Source: Embleya scabrispora DSM 41855
Lineage (GTDB): Bacteria > Actinomycetota > Actinomycetes > Streptomycetales > Streptomycetaceae
Direction of reading: 5' to 3'
NCBI RefSeq assembly: GCF_000372745.1
Contig: NZ_KB889695.1
Location: 1 to 64,000 of the forward strand
DNA length: 64,000 bases
How positions within the stretch are numbered: the first letter of the stretch is position 1; every line of letters starts with the position of its first letter. The notes beneath the pieces were generated by a model that had not been told where the DNA came from, did not search any database, and worked only from the letters and a program-made list of their open reading frames with translations. Made by a program: the position numbers and the translations under genes. Positions 7,952-16,129 of the stretch are shown here, piece by piece.

Positions 7952-8838
7952 TCTCCACCTGGTATCTGATTCCGGGCGCCCTGGTCGGCGCGGGCATCGC
8001 CCTGCTGATCCGCGAACTGCGTCCCGCCCCACCGGACTTGACGGCCGCCGCCGAACGTCTGACGGGCCGGCCCACCGCCGCCGCCCTCGCCGCGCGCGAC
8101 ACCGGCACCGGCAGCGCGTTCGGCGACGTCCTGGCCCGGTTGGCCCAGCGAGTGCCCGGCGTCTCCGTCCCGCACACCCGCCTGGCCCTGGTCGGCCAGA
8201 GCGCCGGCGATCACCTGCGGACCAAGGCCGCGATGGGTCTGCTCGGTCTGCTTCTGCCGGTCCTGTTCTCCACGGCCGTGAGCATGCTCGGCATCACGCT
8301 GCCGTTCGTCGTGCCCGTCGGCGCGTGTCTGGTGCTGTGCGTCGTGATGTGGCAGACCCCCGACCGTGAACTCGCGGTCAAGGCCAAGGCCGCCCGGGTG
8401 GAGTTCCAGCATGCCGCCGCCACCTACCTCGACCTGGTCGCCCTGCAACGCGCCGGTGACGCGGGCCCCGCGGAGGCCCTCGAACACGCCGCGCAGGTCG
8501 GCAACGGATGGGCCTTCCTGCGGATCCAGGACGCGCTCGCCCGTGCCCGCGCGCACGGCGCCGATCCCTGGCAGGCGCTGCGCGACCTCGCCGGCGACCT
8601 CGACCTGCCCGAACTCGCCGACGTCGCCGACATCATCGAACTCGCCGGCGTCGAGGGCGCCGCCGTCTACGGCACCCTGCGGGCCCGGGCCGCCGCGCTG
8701 CGCACCGAACTGCTGTCCGCGGAGCACGAACGCGCCAACACCGACTCGGAACGCCTGGTGGTGCCGGGCACCGTCCTGGTGATCCTGCTGACGATCTTTT
8801 TGGGCCTGCCGGCCATCCTCCAGATCGTCGCGATCTGA
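7948..8838 (+). CDS. tadC: TadC-like type II secretion F-domain membrane protein
   Basis: This is the second platform protein (296 aa). It has an N-terminal TM (about 4-20), a central TM pair (about 92-130, LLGLLLPVLFSTAVSMLGITLPFVVPVGACLVLCVVMW), a T2SSF domain with EFQHAAATYLDLVALQRAGDAGPAEALEHAA, and a C-terminal TM (about 272-292, VPGTVLVILLTIFLGLPAIL). ATGA overlap with tadB implies coupled translation. Gene order SAF-tadZ-tadA-tadB-tadC-pilin is typical of actinomycetes. Confidence 0.83.
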   Translation: MISTWYLIPGALVGAGIALLIRELRPAPPDLTAAAERLTGRPTAAALAARDTGTGSAFGDVLARLAQRVPGVSVPHTRLALVGQSAGDHLRTKAAMGLLGLLLPVLFSTAVSMLGITLPFVVPVGACLVLCVVMWQTPDRELAVKAKAARVEFQHAAATYLDLVALQRAGDAGPAEALEHAAQVGNGWAFLRIQDALARARAHGADPWQALRDLAGDLDLPELADVADIIELAGVEGAAVYGTLRARAAALRTELLSAEHERANTDSERLVVPGTVLVILLTIFLGLPAILQIVAI

Positions 8839-8876
8839 GCCCCGGCCCGCCACCGAACAACCCACGGAGGGACCCC

Positions 8877-9089
8877 ATGTACAACACCGCGCTCCACTTC
8901 GCCCTGACCTTCGCGCTGACCGTGCGCGACCGCTACCGGCGCAAGGTCGAGGAGGAAGGCTCCGACGCGGGGTTGACGAGCCTGGAGGTCGCCCTGATCG
9001 CCGCCGGGGTGGGTGTTCTGGCGGTGGGGCTGATCGCCGTCATCACGAAGGTCGTGAACGGGAAGATCAGCATCATCAATGGGTTCTGA
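8877..9089 (+). CDS. Flp-like pilin
   Basis: This is a 70-aa candidate major pilin. A basic, partly hydrophobic N-terminus ends in RYRRKVEEEGSDAGLTSLEV, followed by one TM helix (about 42-62, VALIAAGVGVLAVGLIAVIT) and a short tail. The glutamate before the hydrophobic helix (SLEVAL) is what class IV/Flp prepilins show at position +5, with cleavage expected around the DAG/LTSLE region. A strong GGAGGGA ribosome-binding site precedes ATG 8877 at 7 nt. No prepilin peptidase is encoded in the window, so processing would need one elsewhere. Confidence 0.75.
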   Translation: MYNTALHFALTFALTVRDRYRRKVEEEGSDAGLTSLEVALIAAGVGVLAVGLIAVITKVVNGKISIINGF

Positions 9090-9510
9090 CATGTTTCACC
9101 CGCTTCGCCGCGTCCGTCGCCGCTATCGGGGGCTGGAACCGGACGCCGGGACCACCTCGCTGCAACTGGCCATCCTGATGCCGGTGGTGCTGACCCTGAT
9201 CCTGGTGACCCTGCAGGGCTGCCTGTGGTGGTTCGCCCGCGAGGCGGCGCTGGCCGCCGCTCGCGAGGGTGTCGAATCCGGCCGGGCCTATCGGATCGGC
9301 GGCACGCAAAGCGCCGCGGAACGCGCCCGGCAGGCCGCCGACAACCTGGGCCTGCGCGACCCGAGCGTGTCCACGTCGGGGAGCACCGCCGACACGGTGC
9401 GGGTGCGAGTCACCGCCAAGTGCCTGTCGATCGTGCCGCTGCTGCCAGACATCACCATCGCCCAGGACGCGCAGGCGCCGGTAGAACAGTGGAGTCCGTT
9501 CGTCCCATGA
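9079..9510 (+). CDS. TadE-like pseudopilin
   Basis: This is a 143-aa TadE-family minor pilin. The basic N-terminus MFHPLRRVRRRYRG is followed by DAGTTSLQLAILMPVVLTLI, the TadE signature with the TM at about 28-50, then AREAALAAAREGVESGRAY and an extracellular region. It overlaps the pilin gene by 11 bp. ATG 9091, four codons later, is an alternative start. The stop overlaps the next gene (ATGA). Confidence 0.8.
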   Translation: MGSDMFHPLRRVRRRYRGLEPDAGTTSLQLAILMPVVLTLILVTLQGCLWWFAREAALAAAREGVESGRAYRIGGTQSAAERARQAADNLGLRDPSVSTSGSTADTVRVRVTAKCLSIVPLLPDITIAQDAQAPVEQWSPFVP

Positions 9511-10178
9511 CACCTGGTCGCCCCGTGATATCCGACCGCCTTATGCCACGGCGCCGTTCCCGGGGACCGGAGAGGAGGACGACACTCGTGTCGGCCGACC
9601 GCTTTCGCCCGCGCGACGACCGGGCCCGAGGTGAGGCCGCTTCCGTGACCGTGCCCGTGGTCGCCCCCGCCCCCGCGAGTGCGCCCGTGGCCGTCTTCGC
9701 GGCTGTCCCCGCGACCGCCCGCGTGTCCGCGTCGGCGCGGCGCGCTCGCGTGGATGGTCGTGATACCGGCTCGGTCACCCTCGAAGTGGCTATCCTGGTC
9801 CCGGCGTTGCTCGCCCTGCTGCTGCTGGGCGTGCTGGCCGGACGGGTCACCCTGGCGGGATCGGCCGTGGACGCCGCGGCGAAGGCCGCCGCCCGCGCCG
9901 CGACCTCGGCCCGAACGGCCGGTGACGCCCAGAGCCGAGCAGTCAGCGCCGCGGGCGCCACGTTGTCCCAGCAGGGACTGCACTGCGCGAGCACCACGGT
10001 CACCGTGGACACCTCCGGCTTCGCTGCGCCCGTGGGCAGCGTCGCCTCGGTCACCGCGACCGTCACCTGCCGCCTCCCGCTCGGGGACCTCGCCGCGCCC
10101 GGCCTGCCCAACTTGGGGACCAAGTCGATGACTTCCACGTTCGTGTCCCCGCTGGACACCTATCGGGCGCGGGGATGA
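9507..10178 (+). CDS. TadE/TadF-like pseudopilin with long basic N-terminus
   Basis: This 223-aa protein has a TadE-type signature at DTGSVTLEVAILVPALLALL (about residues 87-106) and then LAGRVTLAGSAVDAAAKAAARAA. About 85 residues of Arg/Ala/Val-rich low-complexity sequence precede the TM, longer than is usual for this family. Two Cys in the C-terminal part (HCAST, TCRLP) may form a disulfide outside the cell. ATG 9507 overlaps the upstream stop and the gene ends with ATGA overlap, so the long N-terminus appears genuine rather than a wrong start. Confidence 0.75.
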   Translation: MTPGRPVISDRLMPRRRSRGPERRTTLVSADRFRPRDDRARGEAASVTVPVVAPAPASAPVAVFAAVPATARVSASARRARVDGRDTGSVTLEVAILVPALLALLLLGVLAGRVTLAGSAVDAAAKAAARAATSARTAGDAQSRAVSAAGATLSQQGLHCASTTVTVDTSGFAAPVGSVASVTATVTCRLPLGDLAAPGLPNLGTKSMTSTFVSPLDTYRARG

Positions 10179-11176
10179 GCGGCGCAACGCTCGCGGGCGG
10201 GCGCGGGGGCCACGAGGATTTCGGCCGGGTCGGTGGGATTGACGCGGCTTCGGCCGGGGCTGGTGGGCCGGACCCGGCCATTGCCGGCTCCGGCGGGCCG
10301 AAAGCTGCTTCCCGTGAGCCGGGCGGGTTCGGCAACACGTGTGCTCGGGTCGGCCGGACCGGCGCCGTTTGCGCCGAGGCGGGTGGGGCGGGCGCGGCAT
10401 CCGCGAGGGTGGGCGGGACCGATCCGATGTCCGACCGAGCGGGCGGGGCCGGCACCGCCCCCGCCCCCGCCCGGATGGGCGCCGGAGTTGACAGGATCGA
10501 CACCGTTTCCGCTGGGTCGGGCGCGATTGATACCGCTTCCGTTCGGGGCGGCGGTATCGACCTCGCCTCCGCGAACGCGCGGGGGCGGCGCCGCGAACGC
10601 GCCGTTGCGGGCCGTGTCGATGTTGCCCCCGCGAACGTGGGCGAGCTCGGCGAACCGGCCGCCGGCTCGGAGGCTGGGAAGCGGCCCGGATCGCGAACAC
10701 GCCACGCGGTATCCGAGCCACGGTCGCCGGCGGGATGGCGAAGGCCCCGGGGCGTACCGGACGAGGGCAGCGTCAGTCTGCTCTTCGCGGGTGTCGCCAT
10801 CGCGGTCCTGTTGTTGATCGCGCTGGTCGTCGACGGCGGTGGCCGACTGCGCGCCGCCCAACGCGCGGACAGTCTCGCGGCCGAGGCGGCGCGCGCCGCG
10901 GCGCAGGCCATCGATCCGGCCGCCGCCATGCAGGACGGCGCGGTCCGGATGAGCCCCGACTCCGGGGTACCGGCCGCGACGGCCCGTGCCTACCTGGCCC
11001 GCGCGGGCGCGAGCGGCACTGTGTCGATCGGCGCCGACCGGGTCACGCTCACCGTCACCGTCACCGTTCCCTTCAAACCCGTCTTCAGCGGGATGCTCAC
11101 CGACGGATCCGTCTCCGCCACCGCGCGGGTCACCCTCGTCCACGGCGTCATCGCACCGGAGGGCAACACATCATGA
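10175..11176 (+). CDS. TadG-like protein with ~190-aa Gly/Ala-rich N-terminal extension
   Basis: The C-terminal 140 residues of this 333-aa protein are TadE/TadG-like: DEGSVSLLFAGVAIAVLLLI (about 201-220, TM), VVDGGGRLRAAQRADSLAAE, and an extracellular tail that resembles the preceding pseudopilins. The first 190 residues are a low-complexity string of GG, AG, TD and SA pieces (for example AGGAGTAPAPARMGAG) with no recognisable domain. Coupled start (ATGA at 10175) favours the long form. An internal start near the DEGS motif would give a normal-sized TadG and cannot be excluded. The extension may be an intrinsically disordered cytoplasmic tail. Confidence 0.65.
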   Translation: MSGATLAGGRGGHEDFGRVGGIDAASAGAGGPDPAIAGSGGPKAASREPGGFGNTCARVGRTGAVCAEAGGAGAASARVGGTDPMSDRAGGAGTAPAPARMGAGVDRIDTVSAGSGAIDTASVRGGGIDLASANARGRRRERAVAGRVDVAPANVGELGEPAAGSEAGKRPGSRTRHAVSEPRSPAGWRRPRGVPDEGSVSLLFAGVAIAVLLLIALVVDGGGRLRAAQRADSLAAEAARAAAQAIDPAAAMQDGAVRMSPDSGVPAATARAYLARAGASGTVSIGADRVTLTVTVTVPFKPVFSGMLTDGSVSATARVTLVHGVIAPEGNTS

Positions 11177-14100
11177 ACGCCACCCGTCCCACCCCCGACC
11201 GCCGGCCCCGCGCCCCTATCGCGCCCCTGCGGGCCCTGGCAAGTCTGGTGGCGCTGGCCGCGGTTCTGGCCGCGATGCCCACTGTCCTGTTCCTGGCCAC
11301 CCGTACCCTTGCCCCTCGCTTCCCCGACCGTGACGACCTCACCTTCGAGGCGCTCCTGGAGCGGCCCGCCGACGCCGGCGTCGCCTACGTCGCCGCGCTC
11401 GCGGTGGGCTGGCTCGCGTGGGCGATCCTGGCCGGCTCCGTGCTCTGGGAGATCCCGGCTGCGCTGCGCGGCCGCACCCGTCGGGCGGTACGCGGATTCC
11501 GCTGGAGCCAACGTCTGGCCGCGTTCCTCCTCGGCGGCTTGGCCCTGACCATGTCCGGCGGGCCCGCCTTGGCCGCGCACGCCGCCCCGGTGGCCGCCGC
11601 GTCCGCGCCCGCCGGCGTGGAGACGACCGCGCAGGCAGCGCCCGCCGCGCCTGCCGTCGCCCGAGGCAGCGCCGCCCCGACCGGAGCCACGTATACCGTC
11701 CAACGCGGTGACACCCTGTGGGACATCGCCGAACGCACCCTGGGCGACGGCGCCCGCTGGCACGAGATCGCCGAACTCAACGACGGCCGCGACATGGGGG
11801 ACGGGCACACCTTCCGGGCGGCCGACGACATCGACGTCGGCTGGGTTCTGCGGATGCCGGCCGGTGCCCGCGCCACCACGCCGGCCGCCGCGCCCGAGAG
11901 CGCCGACCCCGTCGCCCCCGCGCAAGGACCCGCCGTCGACGCGCCCCGAACCGTTACCGTGCGTTCGGGCGACACCCTCTCCGCCATCGCCCAGCGCGAA
12001 CTGGGCGACCCCGACTGGACGTCGCTGTTCGAGGCCAATAGGGACCGGTCGCAGCCGGACGGAGGTGCGCTCACCGACCCCGACGTGATCGAGACCGGGT
12101 GGGTGCTGAACCTGCCGACGGCCTCGGACGCGCAGGCCGCTCCTGCCGCGCCGGCCGCTCCGGACACGACGCAAGCCCCTCCTGCGGCAGTTCCGGAAGC
12201 CGTGCCCGGCGCGCCTTCGACACGTGCGGCAGACCCCGGCGAGGCGCCTGGTGCGGGGGGCGCCACCGCGGCACCGTCCGAGCAGACACCGCGCGCTCAG
12301 ACGCCGCCGGCCCAAGTGCCGCCCGCTCAGGTCCCGCAGACCCGGATTCCGCCCGCTCAGGTGCCGCCCGCCCAGCCGCCCGGTGAAAAGCCTCCGGTTG
12401 CCGACGTGCCGGCGCCCCCCGCACAGGACCCCGGCGCCCGACAGCCCGCGCCGGCCGAAACGGCCCAGGCACCATCACCGGCGTCCACGGGTGCGCCCGC
12501 GACGCAACCACCCGCTACGGCCGACGCCCCCGCGCCGCCGGCACAGTCCGCAGCGCCCGCCGGCGTCGACGGCGATGACGACGGTGACGGGACTTCGTCC
12601 CCGGTCCCGATCGGCATCGGCGTCGGCGCGCTGGCCGGTGCCGGACTGATCGCCGCCGTGGGGGTGCGCCGACGACTCCAGCAGCGTGAACGTCGCGCCC
12701 ACCGGCGCATCGCCCTGCCCGCCCCGGGCCCGGCAGCGTACGAGCAGCGGCTGCGCGCGGCGGAACGACCCGAAGGCGCCGAGTTCCTCGACCTGGCCCT
12801 GAGCACGCTGGGCATCGAACTCGCCGACGTGGGCCGCACGATGCCCGCCTTCACCACCGGCCACCTCACCGTCGCCGGCCTCGAACTGCGCCTGCGTACC
12901 GCCGAACCGCCCATCGCACCCTTCAACGCCGTCGACGGCGACACCACCCGCTGGTTCTGCCCGGTCGACGCACCTTTGGGCGGCCCCGAGCGCGCGCGGG
13001 TCTTGCCCGCCCCCTGCCCGGCCCTGACCCCGATCGCGCGAACGGGCATCGGGGAGGTCCTCCTGGACCTGGAGTCCTGCCCGGTCACCCTCCTCGACGG
13101 CACCCCCGAGGAGCAGCGGCGGATTCTGCGCACCCTGGCCGTCGCCCTGCTGACCGGGCCCCGGAGCGAGGATGTCTCGGTCACCGTCGTCGGCCTCGAC
13201 GACGACCTCGACTCCCTGCCCGGACAACGGGTCTTCCGCGCCGCCTCACCCGCCGAGGCCCTGTCCCGCCTGGCCGGCTGGCACGACGAGTGCACCGAGG
13301 TCCTGGCCCGCGAGTACACGCCCTCGGCCCGAGCGGCCCGTACCATCGGCGCGGCCCCCGACACCTGGCCCCCGGAGATCGTGCTGTCCCGAGAGCCCTT
13401 GGACGCCGACGCGATCACCGCGCTGCGGCGCCTGGAGGAACACGACACCCGTACCGCCTGGGCCGTCGTCGCGCCCGCTCCCACCGATGTCGAGACGTCC
13501 GAGCACTGGTACACCCTGCCAGCCGGCCCCGACCCGAGCACGCTGCCGGGCATCGACGGCGATGTCACCGTCCACCGGCTTTCCGACGAGGAACTCGTCG
13601 CCCTGGTGGGGATCTTCACCGCCGCAGCGGATACCACGGGTCAGCCCGCGCCGCCGCCGGAGGACGACGAGGCAGCCGGGGACGTGGGTGCGGAGACACC
13701 GCCGAGCGTCTCGACGGTACCCCCTGCGACGGCCGCGGCAGGCGGAGCCTTGGCCGCCGAGGCGCCCGGACGCGGTTCCGTCACCGTGACGACGTACGGC
13801 GGGCCTCCCCGCGACGGCGGCGCCGCGGCGGCCCATGGCGCCCCTACCGCGGTGCCCACGTTCCCGCTTCCGGTGGGTCCGATGTCGGCGACTTTGCCCG
13901 CGAAGCCCTCGTACAGCCCGACCATCGGGGTCGCACCGCCCGCCGGGAACGACGGCGACGCGGGTTCGGCGGGTGACGTCGGCGCCACCGGCGATCCGGG
14001 TCCGGTGGAGAACGACCTCGGTGTGCAGGGGACGGAGCGCGCGACGGTCGCTGCGGGCGAGCCCGTTCCTCCGGCCGAGCCGGAGGGGGACCCCGGGGCA

Positions 14101-15216
14101 ACCGACCCTACGGAAGCCTCCGCCTCCGTTTCCACCACCGCGTCGCCGTCCGTCGCCCCGTTCAGGTCCTTTCTCGGATCCACCGAGCCCGATCCCACGA
14201 ATGACGGCGGAGCGCCGGACGTCGACCCGACATCAATCCCGGCGCTGCCCAACGAAGGCGACCACGCCGACGTCAGCGCCTGGTTGGACTCCTTGCCCAC
14301 CCCCGACGACGAGGACGCCGCCTGGGCGCAGGCATGGGAGGAGACGATGGCCGAGACCTCCTCGAGGATCCTGCCCACGATCTCCTCCTCCCCAAAACCG
14401 TCGGGGTCAGCGTCCGCGGAGGCCCAACCGGGGCTGTCCGGTGTGCCCGCCCTGCCTCACATCGGACCGGAGATCCGCGTGCTGGGACCGGTCGAGATCG
14501 TCGGTGTGGGCGATCCGGCCGAGGCCAGCAAACGCGCCCGCCTCACCGAACTCGCCGCGTTCCTCGTGCTCAACCCGGGCTTGGGCCACAACGACGTCGA
14601 CGCCGCGATCTGGCCCGACAGCGGCTCCGCCACCAACCGCCACACCGCGATGAGCAAGCTCCGCCGGTGGCTGGGTGGCAACCCCGACGGAGAGCCGTAC
14701 CTGCCGATGATCGGCGACGCCGGTTACCGCTTCGCCCCGGGAGTGACCTGCGACTGGATCCGCTTCCAGCGCCTGGCACGCAAGGGCATGCGGCTGGGCC
14801 CGCTGGGTGGCCCCGACCTGACCACCGCGCTGTCGCTGGTGCGTGGACGCCCGTTCGGCGGAACCAGCCCCCGCCGCTACATCTGGGCGGAATACCTGCG
14901 TCAGGACATGACGTCGTCGATCGTCGATGTGGCCGCACGCCTGGGCGAACTGCGCCTGCGCGACGGGGACGTCCGCGGTGCGAAGCTCGCCCTGAGCAAG
15001 GGCCTCGAGGTCTGCCCCGAGTCCGAGATGCTCTACCGTTTGATGTTCCGTGCCGCCTACCTCTCCGGCGACATCGACGAACTCGAGGCGTACGCCGCCC
15101 GCCTCAACCGCCTGCTCGACGATCTCGGCTGCGACATGGAGGACGACACCATCCACCTCCTTCGCTCCCTCCTGGAAGCCCGCCGCAGAAGCGCCAACTC
15201 CCGGGCTGCGGGATAG
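11173..15216 (+). CDS. membrane-anchored LysM / BTAD transcriptional regulator
   Basis: This 1347-aa protein ends the Tad operon. It has hydrophobic segments near residues 22-45, 66-90 and 115-140, and two LysM-like domains: YTVQRGDTLWDIAERTLGDG (about 173-227) and TVTVRSGDTLSAIAQRELGD (about 258-316). A Pro/Ala-rich spacer follows, with PPAQVPPAQ repeats around 375-405, then a TM helix (about 476-496, PIGIGVGALAGAGLIAAVGV). A long acidic region leads to a C-terminal SARP-like DNA-binding domain plus BTAD (from IRVLGPVEIVGVGDPAEA, about 1101-1340). LysM domains would sit outside the membrane and BTAD inside, so it could link cell-wall state or pilus assembly to transcription. Similar fusions occur beside actinomycete Tad loci; function is inferred. 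ATG overlaps the upstream stop. Confidence 0.8.
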   Translation: MNATRPTPDRRPRAPIAPLRALASLVALAAVLAAMPTVLFLATRTLAPRFPDRDDLTFEALLERPADAGVAYVAALAVGWLAWAILAGSVLWEIPAALRGRTRRAVRGFRWSQRLAAFLLGGLALTMSGGPALAAHAAPVAAASAPAGVETTAQAAPAAPAVARGSAAPTGATYTVQRGDTLWDIAERTLGDGARWHEIAELNDGRDMGDGHTFRAADDIDVGWVLRMPAGARATTPAAAPESADPVAPAQGPAVDAPRTVTVRSGDTLSAIAQRELGDPDWTSLFEANRDRSQPDGGALTDPDVIETGWVLNLPTASDAQAAPAAPAAPDTTQAPPAAVPEAVPGAPSTRAADPGEAPGAGGATAAPSEQTPRAQTPPAQVPPAQVPQTRIPPAQVPPAQPPGEKPPVADVPAPPAQDPGARQPAPAETAQAPSPASTGAPATQPPATADAPAPPAQSAAPAGVDGDDDGDGTSSPVPIGIGVGALAGAGLIAAVGVRRRLQQRERRAHRRIALPAPGPAAYEQRLRAAERPEGAEFLDLALSTLGIELADVGRTMPAFTTGHLTVAGLELRLRTAEPPIAPFNAVDGDTTRWFCPVDAPLGGPERARVLPAPCPALTPIARTGIGEVLLDLESCPVTLLDGTPEEQRRILRTLAVALLTGPRSEDVSVTVVGLDDDLDSLPGQRVFRAASPAEALSRLAGWHDECTEVLAREYTPSARAARTIGAAPDTWPPEIVLSREPLDADAITALRRLEEHDTRTAWAVVAPAPTDVETSEHWYTLPAGPDPSTLPGIDGDVTVHRLSDEELVALVGIFTAAADTTGQPAPPPEDDEAAGDVGAETPPSVSTVPPATAAAGGALAAEAPGRGSVTVTTYGGPPRDGGAAAAHGAPTAVPTFPLPVGPMSATLPAKPSYSPTIGVAPPAGNDGDAGSAGDVGATGDPGPVENDLGVQGTERATVAAGEPVPPAEPEGDPGATDPTEASASVSTTASPSVAPFRSFLGSTEPDPTNDGGAPDVDPTSIPALPNEGDHADVSAWLDSLPTPDDEDAAWAQAWEETMAETSSRILPTISSSPKPSGSASAEAQPGLSGVPALPHIGPEIRVLGPVEIVGVGDPAEASKRARLTELAAFLVLNPGLGHNDVDAAIWPDSGSATNRHTAMSKLRRWLGGNPDGEPYLPMIGDAGYRFAPGVTCDWIRFQRLARKGMRLGPLGGPDLTTALSLVRGRPFGGTSPRRYIWAEYLRQDMTSSIVDVAARLGELRLRDGDVRGAKLALSKGLEVCPESEMLYRLMFRAAYLSGDIDELEAYAARLNRLLDDLGCDMEDDTIHLLRSLLEARRRSANSRAAG

Positions 15217-15279
15217 AGGGGCAGCCACCGTCGACGATCCACCAAACCGACCCGGAGAGGCCTTCCGAAGGAGGCACGC

Positions 15280-15324
15280 ATGAACCCTCGACGGAGAAGC
15301 CCAATCAGGCAAGCCATCGCCTGA
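15280..15324 (+). CDS. 14-codon mini-ORF running into the CRISPR C leader
   Basis: AAGGAGG at 15267-15273 is one of the best Shine-Dalgarno sequences in the window and sits 6 nt before ATG 15280. The ORF reads MNPRRRSPIRQAIA and stops inside the first dyad of the CRISPR leader. Either it is a short leader-type peptide, or it is the 5' end of a gene whose remainder was replaced when the array inserted. Seen: signal and ORF. Inferred: meaning. Confidence 0.35.
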   Translation: MNPRRRSPIRQAIA

Positions 15325-15383
15325 TTACCCCGCGTTCCGATCACGGATCGGTAACGACCTCAAAGCGCCGCAGGTCAGCAAGG
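15302..15383 (+). promoter_or_regulatory. CRISPR leader of array C
   Basis: These 82 bp directly before the first repeat match the 82 bp before array D in length and landmarks: an inverted repeat AATCAGGC/GCCTGATT near the far end, GGTAACG in the middle, and CGCAGGTC...AAGG against the first repeat. Arrays A, B and E show no such sequence in the window. It should hold the array promoter and the Cas1-Cas2 integration signal. Confidence 0.75.
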
Positions 15384-15595
15384 GAAGTCCCCACGCAGGT
15401 GGGGGTGAGCCGTCGCCGGGACCGATCAACCCCAGAAGCGGTCCGAAGTCCCCACGCAGGTGGGGGTGAGCCGGTGTCGATGGCGGAACCGGCCGCATGC
15501 GGCATGAAGTCCCCACGCAGGTGGGGGTGAGCCGGAGCGCAACCAACACTCGAAGAGCGACGCACAGAAGTCCCCACGCAGGTGGGGGTGAGCCG
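15384..15595 (+). CRISPR. CRISPR array C (4 repeats, variant repeat)
   Basis: Four identical 29-nt repeats start at 15384, 15445, 15506 and 15567 with three 32-nt spacers. All four carry CACGCAGGTGGGGG instead of CACGCGAGTGGGGG in the other arrays, so the array was built from its own variant repeat. The lack of decay and the presence of a leader suggest a short, recently active array. Confidence 0.97.
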
Positions 15596-15700
15596 CCGGA
15601 CCCGGCTTGATCTTGTTCGGCTAGCACAGTGCCCGCTTGCTCCGGGGCGGTTCGGTGAAAGCCCGTCGGGTCCTTGCGGACCACCGCTGGCATCCGCCGG

Positions 15701-15886
15701 GTGCCAGTGGAATCACGGTACGCCCTGGGCAGCAAGGCCCCGCTGCTGGACTGCGTTACGGAGCCGAAGCGTGCGGCGATGCTCACCGCAGTGATGCGGC
15801 ATCTTGAGGCGAAGGCGATCGACGAGGCGCTGGAGGGACCCCGAGCCGGGCGGCTGCCCGGCAAGACGGTGGTCCTCGCTCCCTGA
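15701..15886 (+). pseudogene. remnant of Tn3-family transposase
   Basis: Codons from 15701 read VPVESRYALGSKAPLLDCVT, then EPKRAAMLTAVMRHLEAKAI and DEALEGPRAGRLPGKTVVLAP before a stop. The run 'RHLEAKAIDEAL' resembles the segment of Tn3-family transposases that normally continues ...LDLL.TL.. . Here the match ends after DEAL. No start codon or rest of the gene is nearby. Assignment rests on motif memory only. Confidence 0.4.
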
Positions 15887-16129
15887 CCGCACCCGACCCG
15901 GGCCGTCCGCTGTTCGCTCTCCCGCCGGCGGGCGGCCCGGAAGCGCGCGACGAATCCGAAGTTCGCACAGCCAAGGCGTCGACTGTCGACGGGAGTTGCC
16001 TTGCCTCGAAGTCGAATATCGGTGTGCGCAAGGTAAATTGGGCTTTCGCGCAGAGACCACACTTTCGCTCCGACCACCCCGACCACATTGCCCCGGTCGG
16101 GGTTTCGGCCTTTCCGAAGGGGTTCTTCC

